Source of the DNA: an uncultured Bacillus sp.
GTDB taxonomy: Bacteria > Bacillota > Bacilli > Bacillales > Cytobacillaceae
Length of the DNA stretch: 7,161 nucleotides
Assembly: GCA_937902115.1 (NCBI GenBank)
Contig: CALGSR010000508.1
Location: forward strand, 1 to 7,161
Direction of reading: 5' to 3'
This document shows positions 1 to 5,714 of the stretch, piece after piece; position 1 is the stretch's first letter; each line of letters opens with the position of its first letter. A program made the position numbers and the translations under genes. The notes below the pieces were generated by a model. The model worked only from the letters and a program-made list of their open reading frames with translations. It had not been told where the DNA came from and ran no database searches.

Positions 1-253
1 TATGGCTGAAATACGAGGCATCACCAAAAATATCGTCGGCCGCCAATATTTTCATCGTTAATTCATTCCCATTCATGGACGTAAAAAAGAGGCGGACACG
101 ACCTGATTTCAGCAGGTAAAAATTATGAGCTTCATCATCTTGCAAATAAATAATTTCATTTTTTTTGTATCGTTGTAACGTTCCGATTGTTTCAATCGCA
201 CTATATAAATTCGATTCTTTCGAGAATGTTTTTAGAATGTTGGTTTGACTCAC
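1..253 (-). CDS. Crp/Fnr-family transcriptional regulator, N-terminal part (runs off the left edge)
   Basis: Translating the minus strand from the GTG at 253-251 gives 84 open residues to the window edge, where the gene is cut. The visible part is the start of a cyclic-nucleotide-binding-like beta barrel: the helix-to-barrel stretch LQRYKKNEIIYLQDDEAHNF (27-46), the YLLKSGRVRLF strand pair (46-56) and the AADDIFGD turn (71-78), which matches the GD-I-FGE position of Crp/Fnr proteins. The helix-turn-helix lies outside the window, so DNA binding is inferred from the family. No cysteine is present in the visible part, so there is no sign of an E. coli-FNR-type N-terminal iron-sulfur cluster. The ribosome binding site AAAGGAG (270-264, minus) lies 10 nt before the GTG. 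The gene is divergent from the dehydrogenase at 413 and has a palindromic site just upstream of its ribosome binding site, so autoregulation is likely. The effector is unknown. Confidence 0.8.
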   Translation of the reverse strand, partial: MSQTNILKTFSKESNLYSAIETIGTLQRYKKNEIIYLQDDEAHNFYLLKSGRVRLFFTSMNGNELTMKILAADDIFGDASYFSH

Positions 254-275
254 TTTTTTCCAACTCCTTTCTCTA

Positions 276-295
276 ATTGTAACGTAGATTACAAT
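276..295. promoter_or_regulatory. Perfect palindrome ATTGTAA-N6-TTACAAT, probable Crp/Fnr-type operator
   Basis: Two perfect 7-bp inverted arms are separated by 6 bp. The TGTAA-N6-TTACA core has the same geometry as Crp/Fnr boxes (TGTGA-N6-TCACA). It lies 5 bp before the ribosome binding site of the divergent Crp/Fnr-type gene and about 117 bp before the dehydrogenase ATG. If the promoters proposed nearby are right, it falls downstream of the regulator's own start site, a place suited to repression. It is also centred about 83 bp upstream of the dehydrogenase start site, a spacing compatible with activation. The symmetry is seen directly; the binding protein is inferred from the adjacent gene. 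Confidence 0.65.
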
Positions 296-315
296 CTTTT
301 GCTAGTGATAATGTT

Positions 316-344
316 ATTATTATGGAGAGATAATTACTAAACAA
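316..344 (-). promoter_or_regulatory. Possible sigma-A promoter of the Crp/Fnr-type regulator
   Basis: On the minus strand TTGTTT (344-339) and AATAAT (321-316) are separated by 17 bp. Each resembles the sigma-A consensus (4/6 and 5/6). Transcription would begin near 309, which places the palindrome at 276-295 inside the transcribed leader. The region is AT-rich, so chance matches are easy and the call is tentative. Confidence 0.35.
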
Positions 345-362
345 TAGTAAATAGTTTATAAT
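334..362 (+). promoter_or_regulatory. Probable sigma-A promoter of the dehydrogenase gene
   Basis: A perfect TATAAT -10 box is at 357-362. The -35 at the 17-bp spacing, TTACTA (334-339), matches only 3/6. A weak -35 with a strong -10 is what an activator-dependent promoter often looks like, which would fit the upstream palindrome at 276-295. The predicted start near 369 leaves a leader of about 44 nt to the ATG at 413. Confidence 0.4.
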
Positions 363-412
363 GAGATGAAGCAAACTAAACTAGTATTAATTACAGGAAA
401 AGGGGAATAAAT

Positions 413-1369
413 ATGCAAAACATGACAGTACTTGGCGCCGGAATTATGGGCCACGGAGCAGCTCAATTATTTGCTCAAGCAGGATACAATGTAAGGATTC
501 AAGCTCGCCGCGAAACTTCACTGGAAACTGCGAGAGAACTAATTACAAACAGCTTAAAGATTATGGTTGAAAAAGAAATGCTGACTCAAGAAAAGATGGA
601 CGAGACTCTAGCTAATATTAAATATACAACAGATTTGCGTGAAGCGATCGACAATACTGATTTCATTCTTGAATCGATTCCAGAAAAACTTGAACTGAAA
701 TTGGATACTTATGAAATCATTGAAAGCGTTGTCTCTGAAAAAACAATTATTGCATCTAATACTTCTACTTTCCCATTAAAGGAATTAACGCAAAGAGCGA
801 AGCATCCGGAAAGATTTGTCATTACACACTTCTTTAATCCGCCACAGCTTGTGCCAATCGTTGAGATTGCTAAATTCGAAAAGACGGATGAAAACATTGT
901 CCAAAAAACATATGATTTAATGAAGGAAATCGGAAAATCACCGGTTGTTCTGAAAAAAGAGATTACAGGTTTTATCGTGAACCGCGTTCAAGTTGCTTTC
1001 TTACGTGAATGTTTCAATTTAATTGAACAAGGCGTATGTACAGCTGAAGACATTGATATTGCGGTTAGAGGAAGTATGGGCTTCAAATGGGCATTCTGCG
1101 GTCCGCTGGAAAGCCAGGATTTAGCAGGCTTACAAACAACAGCAGCAATGGTTTATAATATTGAACAAGATCTTTCTAATACAAGAGAATTACCACAATT
1201 CTTAACAGACATGGTAGAAAAAGAAGAGCTTGGAATCCGTTCTAACAAAGGCTTCTACGACTATAACGATAACGGGGCAGCAGCCATCCATAAACGTGAT
1301 GATAACTTCCTTGACCTTCTAAAATTGATTCAATCAAAAGAAGCGAAAACAGAAGTTCCTGCAAAATAA
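413..1369 (+). CDS. 3-hydroxyacyl-CoA dehydrogenase family protein (NAD-dependent)
   Basis: The 318-residue protein has the size and two-domain order of single-function 3-hydroxyacyl-CoA dehydrogenases. An N-terminal Rossmann fold opens with VLGAGIMGHG (6-15; GxGxxG at 8-13). The substrate/catalytic core is SNTS (115-118), THFFNPP (138-144; catalytic His139), PIVEI with Glu151 as His partner, and GFIVNR with Asn190. The C-terminal helical 3HCDH domain covers about 186-290, including GPLESQDLAGL (230-240) and the SNKGFYDY end motif (277-284). Family members oxidise an L-3-hydroxyacyl-CoA to the 3-ketoacyl-CoA with NAD+ in the cytoplasm, as in beta-oxidation or butyrate metabolism. Close relatives act on carnitine or gulonate, so the substrate cannot be fixed from sequence. 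No thiolase, crotonase or acyl-CoA dehydrogenase gene is adjacent. The start is well supported by AAAAGGGG (398-405) 7 nt before the ATG. It forms a single-gene unit, divergent from a Crp/Fnr-type regulator that may control it. Confidence 0.88.
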   Translation: MQNMTVLGAGIMGHGAAQLFAQAGYNVRIQARRETSLETARELITNSLKIMVEKEMLTQEKMDETLANIKYTTDLREAIDNTDFILESIPEKLELKLDTYEIIESVVSEKTIIASNTSTFPLKELTQRAKHPERFVITHFFNPPQLVPIVEIAKFEKTDENIVQKTYDLMKEIGKSPVVLKKEITGFIVNRVQVAFLRECFNLIEQGVCTAEDIDIAVRGSMGFKWAFCGPLESQDLAGLQTTAAMVYNIEQDLSNTRELPQFLTDMVEKEELGIRSNKGFYDYNDNGAAAIHKRDDNFLDLLKLIQSKEAKTEVPAK

Positions 1370-1378
1370 ACAAACCGC

Positions 1379-1412
1379 AAAGGAGTTGGTTCCTATAACC
1401 AGCTCCTTTTTT
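1379..1412 (+). terminator. Intrinsic terminator after the dehydrogenase gene
   Basis: The arms at 1379-1391 and 1397-1409 form a 13-bp stem with one G-U pair and a CCTAT loop, followed by a T run at 1407-1412. It starts 9 nt after the stop codon and separates this gene from the next unit. Confidence 0.9.
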
Positions 1413-1421
1413 AAATCATCG

Positions 1422-1453
1422 TTGACAATATTTCAGACATTCGCCAATATAAA
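1422..1453 (+). promoter_or_regulatory. Possible promoter of the Prs-like gene
   Basis: A consensus TTGACA lies at 1422-1427, and the best -10 nearby, TATAAA (1448-1453), is 20 bp downstream, longer than the ideal 17. At proper spacing only CAATAT (1445-1450, 3/6) is present. An upstream promoter is required because a terminator ends at 1412, but its exact place is uncertain. Confidence 0.3.
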
Positions 1454-1542
1454 CCCTATCAACTTTTCTGTAAATAGACTAAAATATAACTAGTAATAAA
1501 GGTAGTTAACAAAGAAAATAAATGCTGTGGGGGAAATCATAA

Positions 1543-2496
1543 GTGGCAAAGTATCAATTAAATACGAGATTTAAATTATTTGCATTGAATTCAAATCCTG
1601 CACTCGCTAGTGAAATGGCAGAACTGCTCGATTGCCAAGTAGGAAAATGCTCTGTATCAAGATTTAGTGACGGAGAAGTTCAAATCAACATTGAAGAAAA
1701 TGTTCGGGGCTGTCATGTTTATGTTATCCAATCGACTTCTGACCCGGTTAATGAACATTTGATGGAACTGTTCATTATGATTGATGCTTTAAAACGTTCC
1801 TCCGCAGGTGTAATTAATGTGGTTGTTCCATATTTTGGCTATGCACGTCAAGATCGAAAGGCACGTTCCCGTGAGCCAATTACAGCCAAATTAATTGCAA
1901 ATATTTTAGAACGAGCTGGAGTGGACAGAATTCTTACGTTAGATCTTCACACGGCACAAACACAAGGATTTTTTGATATCCCTGTGGAGCACCTCACAGG
2001 AATTCCCGTTCTTTCTGAGTATTTTATAAATAAAGGTTTAGAAGATATTGTTGTTGCTGCCCCGCATAATGGCGGTATTGGGAGAGCAAGAAAAATGGCT
2101 GATATCCTTCACGCACCGCTTGCATTAATAGATAAAAGAAAAGATGAACAGACCGGCACGGAAACCGTCAGTGTAATTGGAAATGTGCAAGGTAAGAATG
2201 CAATTATTGTCGATGATTTAATTGATACAGGTACAACCATTACAACAGCTGCAACAGTTTTGGCGGATTATGGAGCAGCCTCTGTGTATGCCTGCTGCAC
2301 GCATCCGGTTTTCACAGGAAATGCGATAGAGAAAATTGAATTTTCCCCAATTACAGAATTAGTTGTCACCAATACGATCAAAGAAGACGCTGAAAAAACG
2401 ATTCCAAAGATCAACGTTATTTCAGTAGCCCCCTTACTCGCGGATGCGATTGATCGCATACATAATGAAAAAGCAGTTAGTCCCCTATTTGAATAA
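1543..2496 (+). CDS. prs: Ribose-phosphate pyrophosphokinase (PRPP synthetase)-like protein, diverged paralog
   Basis: The 317-residue protein matches class I PRPP synthetases over its whole length. The family makes 5-phosphoribosyl-1-diphosphate from ribose-5-phosphate and ATP for nucleotide, His, Trp and NAD synthesis. Recognisable blocks are GKCSVSRFSDGEVQINI (34-50), STSDPVNEH (64-72), YARQDRKARSREPITAK (100-116), LDLHTAQTQGFFDIP (133-147; metal-ligand His136), the catalytic loop IDKRK (196-200) and the PRPP loop VDDLIDTGTTIT (223-234). Against B. subtilis Prs as I recall it, SPDHGG has become APHNGG (173-178), so the metal-binding Asp (Asp174 there) is His175. The second catalytic-loop Arg (Arg199 there) is Lys200. 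The stretch after the loop (201-208) is also unlike the family. It is not beside glmU, the usual Bacillus neighbour of prs, and is a lone unit between two terminators. I infer a second, diverged copy; activity is uncertain. The GTG start is chosen because the alignment begins there and GGGGG (1529-1533) lies 9 nt upstream. Confidence 0.88.
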   Translation: MAKYQLNTRFKLFALNSNPALASEMAELLDCQVGKCSVSRFSDGEVQINIEENVRGCHVYVIQSTSDPVNEHLMELFIMIDALKRSSAGVINVVVPYFGYARQDRKARSREPITAKLIANILERAGVDRILTLDLHTAQTQGFFDIPVEHLTGIPVLSEYFINKGLEDIVVAAPHNGGIGRARKMADILHAPLALIDKRKDEQTGTETVSVIGNVQGKNAIIVDDLIDTGTTITTAATVLADYGAASVYACCTHPVFTGNAIEKIEFSPITELVVTNTIKEDAEKTIPKINVISVAPLLADAIDRIHNEKAVSPLFE

Positions 2497-2534
2497 CGAA
2501 TAGGAAAGAACAAATCTGTTCTCATCAATCGTTT

Positions 2535-2567
2535 AAAAAATCTCTAAACAATGTTTAGGGGTTTTTT
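2535..2567 (+). terminator. Intrinsic terminator after the Prs-like gene
   Basis: The arms at 2535-2549 and 2553-2567 pair over 15 positions with two G-U wobbles around an AAT loop, ending in six Ts (2562-2567). The 5' arm opens with six As, so the hairpin could also stop transcription from the other direction. Confidence 0.9.
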
Positions 2568-2614
2568 CGTCTTTTAATCCTATTTCTTCTTCTGTTATCG
2601 GAATAATAAAGAAG

Positions 2615-2633
2615 TCTCGAGAAAAACTAGAGA
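2615..2633. repeat. Short imperfect inverted repeat upstream of the cytochrome c gene
   Basis: TCTCGAG and CTAGAGA form 7-bp arms with one mismatch and an AAAAA spacer. It ends 28 nt before the GTG start of the cytochrome gene. It could be an operator or a leader hairpin, but it is short enough to be chance. No convincing -35/-10 pair was found in 2568-2650. Confidence 0.25.
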
Positions 2634-2661
2634 AAAAGAATCAATAATCAGGAGGGATCAA

Positions 2662-3111
2662 GTGGGGAAGAACATCATCATTTTTGTCCTTTGTTTTGTC
2701 GTGGGTTTTGGCGGGGGCTATTTAATTTTTGGTACGAACAAAGATCAGGCCCAACCATCCAAGGAGACAGAGAAAACTACGGAACCATCTGAAAAAACAG
2801 ACGAGGAGGTAAAGGACGACGCAATTGCCCAGCAACAGGGAGACGCGTCTGATAACGAAGGAAGAATACTTACTCAGAAAGGCTGTATTGCCTGTCATAG
2901 TGTTTCGTCTCTGAATTTACAAGGCGGGGCCACAGGGCCGGACCTTTCCCAAGCATACGTAAATGTTGAAGGGAAGCACGGTGTCCCGCTTGAAGAGTTT
3001 CTCACCAATCCAACCTCTGCGGTGATGTCAAGTGTACTTGGCGGAGAGCCACTGACAGATGATGAAAGAACAGCAGTAATTGAGGCGCTGAAAGTTGCTT
3101 CAGAGAAATAA
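2662..3111 (+). CDS. Membrane-anchored c-type cytochrome (class I, mono-haem)
   Basis: The 149-residue protein has an N-terminal uncleaved signal anchor (about residues 4-23, IIIFVLCFVVGFGGGYLIF). A charged, disordered-looking linker rich in Glu, Lys, Thr and Gln follows (27-62), then a small cytochrome c domain (about 63-147). The haem site is CIACH (75-79) with axial His79. The best sixth ligand is Met122 in SAVMSSV, 43 residues downstream, and a C-terminal helix (LTDDERTAVIEALK, 131-144) closes the fold. This is the plan of small Bacillus cytochromes that carry electrons on the outer face of the membrane; haem attachment would need the Ccs system, not seen here. Cys11 lies inside the membrane segment in FVLC, a poor lipobox, so a lipid anchor is unlikely. 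The GTG start has AGGAGG (2650-2655) 6 nt upstream. The electron donor and acceptor are unknown because no oxidase or reductase is adjacent. No terminator separates it from the lipoprotein gene downstream, so the two may share a transcript. Confidence 0.9.
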   Translation: MGKNIIIFVLCFVVGFGGGYLIFGTNKDQAQPSKETEKTTEPSEKTDEEVKDDAIAQQQGDASDNEGRILTQKGCIACHSVSSLNLQGGATGPDLSQAYVNVEGKHGVPLEEFLTNPTSAVMSSVLGGEPLTDDERTAVIEALKVASEK

Positions 3112-3174
3112 CAATGTTTGATTATTGAAGGACTTTGCCTTCTGGAGTAAATACAAAATAAAAGGAGCGTTAGG

Positions 3175-3735
3175 ATGCGACGAAAATTATTGATGATGGC
3201 TTTCATTGTGCTGACTGCTTTGGCTGGCTGTAATAACAATGATGATCAAGCTGCACAACCGCGTATCGGAGAAATAAATGGAAATGTAAATCATGGGGAG
3301 AATGGCGTAAATCCAACCCATGTAACACAGCGAAATGGCAATCCATACAACCATAATTATAATGGTGACTTTAGCGGAGCAGAAAATACTTCTGTGACAA
3401 ATGAAATTCGTTCTGCCCAGTAAACAGCATCCCGCGCCTCTGAAGCAGCAGAAAAAGTGGCTGGAGTGAGAAGTGCTGTTTCCGTCGTACAAGGCATAGA
3501 TATTGTCATTGGAATCGAAGCAGACAACAGCGGAGATATGCATGCATTGGAACAAAAGGTTAAACAAACCGTGTCTGGAAGCGAACAAGGCTATAATGTT
3601 TATGTTACGGGAGATGAAAAGATAAGTGAACGGATCCGTAACTTATTCACGAATATGAATAATGTAAAAACAAGCAATGTCACGACTGGAATCGGTGAAA
3701 TCATTTATGATATTGGCCGGACAAATGGGCGTTAG
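3175..3735 (+). pseudogene. YhcN/YlaJ-type sporulation lipoprotein gene interrupted by an in-frame TAA
   Basis: The frame from ATG 3175 encodes 82 residues, stops at TAA 3421-3423, and continues in the same frame for 103 more codons to TAG at 3733. Bridged, the product is about 186 residues, a usual length for this family. The N-terminus is a lipoprotein signal: MRRKLLMM, a hydrophobic core and the lipobox LAGC, with lipidation Cys19. Residues 20-66 are strongly Asn/Gly/His-rich. The part after the stop has the family core: ASEAAEKVAGVRSA, a V-strand with IDIVIGIEAD, LEQKVKQTV, GYNVYVTGDEKISERIRNL, and the end IGEIIYDIGRTNGR. Relatives are membrane or spore-envelope lipoproteins made during sporulation. 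The simplest origin is CAA (Gln) to TAA. The next possible start, GTG 3457, has no ribosome binding site, so the C-terminal half is probably not made. The upstream site AAAGGAG (3161-3167) is intact and codon bias is kept after the stop, so the lesion is recent, a sequencing error, or read through. Confidence 0.8.
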
Positions 3736-3779
3736 GATCTTTCGACAGCCAAGTATCGAGTATTATGAATGCGAAGACG

Positions 3780-3809
3780 AAACGCAGGGAGAAACTTTCC
3801 TGCGTTTTT
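3780..3809 (+). terminator. Intrinsic terminator after the lipoprotein gene
   Basis: AAACGCAGG (3780-3788) pairs perfectly with CCTGCGTTT (3799-3807). Three further inner pairs (two G-U) close an AAAC tetraloop, and Ts run to 3809. It ends the cytochrome/lipoprotein unit 45 nt after the final stop codon. Confidence 0.9.
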
Positions 3810-3831
3810 ATACTTTATGCGGCGTAAAACT

Positions 3832-3859
3832 TTGTGATCATATAAGAAAGGTTTAAAAT
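3832..3859 (+). promoter_or_regulatory. Possible promoter of the peptidase/acetyltransferase operon
   Basis: TTGTGA (3832-3837, 4/6) and TAAAAT (3854-3859, 5/6) are 16 bp apart. They lie between the preceding terminator and the peptidase ribosome binding site. The leader would be only about 17 nt. TATAAG at 3841-3846 is an alternative -10 but lacks a -35. Confidence 0.35.
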
Positions 3860-3882
3860 GGGAATAGAAGGAGTGAAAATAA

Positions 3883-5700
3883 ATGAAATATATTGACACT
3901 TGGGATTTAGAAGTGATTTTTCCAGGGGGAACAAAATCACCGGAATTGCAGGCAAAATTACATACAATGAAGAGCCAATTACAAGAATATGAAAAAATAA
4001 TCCAAGATTGGAATGTTGCAGAAGATAATCCTGTGGAAACCCTGCAAGCAATTTTAAAAAGACAGGAGGTCATCGATAAAGGATTAGGCCAGGCAGGTAC
4101 ATTTGTGCAAATGTGGCAGGATGCTTATATGAATGATGAGCATGCCAATGTGGTCATGGGACAGGTACTCGACTTAGCGAGCGAAGGTGAAAATCTTTCA
4201 ACTATCTTTATAAAAAAACTCGTTTCCATCCCCGATGGAGCTTGGCAAAAACTATTAACAGACGAGGAATTGCAGCGAATTTCCTTTGCGCTAGGTGAAA
4301 TCCGGGAAAAAGGCAAGCGTTTGTTATCAGAGGCAGAAGAGAAAATCATTACGAAGTTAAATAAAGACGGGATCACAGCTTGGAGCCGTTTATATGATAC
4401 GGCGGTTTCGATTATGACGATTCCTTACACCGATAAAGAGGGAAAAACAACAGAATTTTCCGTCGGTCAAGCAATGAACCGGATGTATTCTGATCCAGAT
4501 CCGGAAGTTCGCAGGCGGATTTTTGCGAACTGGGAAGAAGCATGGACGAAATTTGCGCCCATTTTTGCTGATACATTAAATCATTTAGACGGCTACCGGA
4601 TTACGCTGCAAAAAGCCCATAAACGCGATCACTACTTGGATGAACCTTTAGAATATAACCGCATGACGAAAGAAACGCTTGATGCGATGTGGACAGCAGT
4701 TGCAAATCATAAGCAGTCCTTTATTAACTTTTTAAAACAAAAGGCGAAACTATTCGGCATGGAAAAATTAAGCTGGCAGGACGTAGATGCTCCAGTCGTC
4801 TTGGGTGGGGCAGAACCGCCGCGTTTTACCTACGATGAAGCCTGTGATTTTATTATCGAAAACTTTGCCGGGTTTGGACCCAAATTAGCGGCTTTCGCGG
4901 GTCTGGCTTTAGAAAATCGCTGGGTAGAGGCAGAGGATCGCCCGAATAAGCGACCTGGCGGTTATTGTGAGGAGCTTCCTGAATTTGAAGAATCACGGAT
5001 TTTTATGACCTTTACCGGATCTCCATCGGATGCAAGCACATTAGCCCATGAATTAGGTCATGCCTTTCACAGTTATGTGATGCGTGATATGCACGTCTTA
5101 AACCGCAATTATGCGATGAATGTGGCGGAAACAGCGAGTACTTTTGCGGAGACGATTATTGGCAATGCCACTGTTGCCAATGCGAAAACGAAGGAAGAAA
5201 AAATCACCTTATTGAATGCCAAAATTGAAAATGCAACAGCGATGTTTTTGAATATTCATGCCCGTTTTCTTTTTGAAAAGGCCTTCTATGAAGAACGCTC
5301 AGAAGGTATTGTATCCGAAACAAGAATCAATGAATTAATGCTCGATGCGCAAAAAGAAGCGTATGGTGATTCTTTAGCAGGCTATCATCCACATTTTTGG
5401 TGCAGCAAGCTTCATTTTTTCATTGATGACGTACCATTTTATAATTTTCCATATACCTTTGGTTATTTGTTCAGCTTAAGCATCTATGCGGAGTATTTGA
5501 AAAATCCAAACGGCTTCGAGGATCAATATATTGCTTTGCTGCGCGATACCGGTTCGATGAAGGTTGAAGAATTGGCCATGAAGCATTTAGGTGTAGATGT
5601 AACAAAGCCGGCATTTTGGGAAGCAGGGATTGTGATAATGGAAAAAGATGTCGAAGAATTTATTTCTTTAACAAATGAGATCTTGAACGAGAAGATTTAA
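3883..5700 (+). CDS. pepF: M3-family oligoendopeptidase (PepF type)
   Basis: The 605-residue protein has the length of the shorter PepF-like branch of peptidase family M3; classical PepF is somewhat longer. The zinc site is HELGH (389-393) within STLAHELGHAFHSY, with His389 and His393 as ligands and Glu390 as the catalytic base. The third ligand is Glu416 in MNVAETAST. The substrate-side motif FYNFPYTFGYLFS (519-531) carries the conserved tyrosines, preceded by YHPHFW (501-506). Residues 1 to about 200 form the helical N-terminal domain that restricts these enzymes to short peptides. There is no signal peptide or membrane segment, so it should act in the cytoplasm, cutting oligopeptides from uptake or protein turnover. 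The ATG is supported by AAGGAG (3868-3873) 9 nt upstream. It is the first gene of a two-gene operon, with only 14 nt to the acetyltransferase. The general function is secure; the natural peptide substrates are unknown. Confidence 0.93.
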   Translation: MKYIDTWDLEVIFPGGTKSPELQAKLHTMKSQLQEYEKIIQDWNVAEDNPVETLQAILKRQEVIDKGLGQAGTFVQMWQDAYMNDEHANVVMGQVLDLASEGENLSTIFIKKLVSIPDGAWQKLLTDEELQRISFALGEIREKGKRLLSEAEEKIITKLNKDGITAWSRLYDTAVSIMTIPYTDKEGKTTEFSVGQAMNRMYSDPDPEVRRRIFANWEEAWTKFAPIFADTLNHLDGYRITLQKAHKRDHYLDEPLEYNRMTKETLDAMWTAVANHKQSFINFLKQKAKLFGMEKLSWQDVDAPVVLGGAEPPRFTYDEACDFIIENFAGFGPKLAAFAGLALENRWVEAEDRPNKRPGGYCEELPEFEESRIFMTFTGSPSDASTLAHELGHAFHSYVMRDMHVLNRNYAMNVAETASTFAETIIGNATVANAKTKEEKITLLNAKIENATAMFLNIHARFLFEKAFYEERSEGIVSETRINELMLDAQKEAYGDSLAGYHPHFWCSKLHFFIDDVPFYNFPYTFGYLFSLSIYAEYLKNPNGFEDQYIALLRDTGSMKVEELAMKHLGVDVTKPAFWEAGIVIMEKDVEEFISLTNEILNEKI

Positions 5701-5714
5701 TGGAGGAGATTTAA

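Noticed and set aside
3127..3142. GAAGG/CCTTC hairpin between the cytochrome and lipoprotein genes as a terminator
   Set aside because: The stem is only 5 bp and no T run follows.
3112..3174. Sigma-G/F-type promoter for the sporulation lipoprotein gene
   Set aside because: CAAAATA at 3154-3160 resembles a sigma-G -10, but no matching -35 lies 15-17 bp upstream.
3418..3429. Programmed stop-codon read-through at TAA 3421
   Set aside because: The context CAG-TAA-ACA does not match known efficient read-through signals such as a stop followed by CARYYA, and no strong downstream hairpin was seen. A simple mutation or sequencing error is more likely.
3187..3588. A 133-codon open frame on the minus strand opposite the broken lipoprotein gene
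   Set aside because: It lacks a ribosome binding site, its translation is Cys/Ile/His-rich with no family motif, and the plus strand there encodes recognisable YhcN-type sequence. It is a shadow frame.
3457..3735. Separate small gene starting at GTG 3457
   Set aside because: There is no ribosome binding site before the GTG, and the sequence is the continuation of the upstream frame with family similarity beginning before 3457, so it is the second half of a broken gene.
3732..4073. A 113-codon minus-strand open frame overlapping the terminator and the start of the peptidase gene
   Set aside because: It runs through a clear plus-strand terminator and the conserved peptidase N-terminus and has no recognisable motif.
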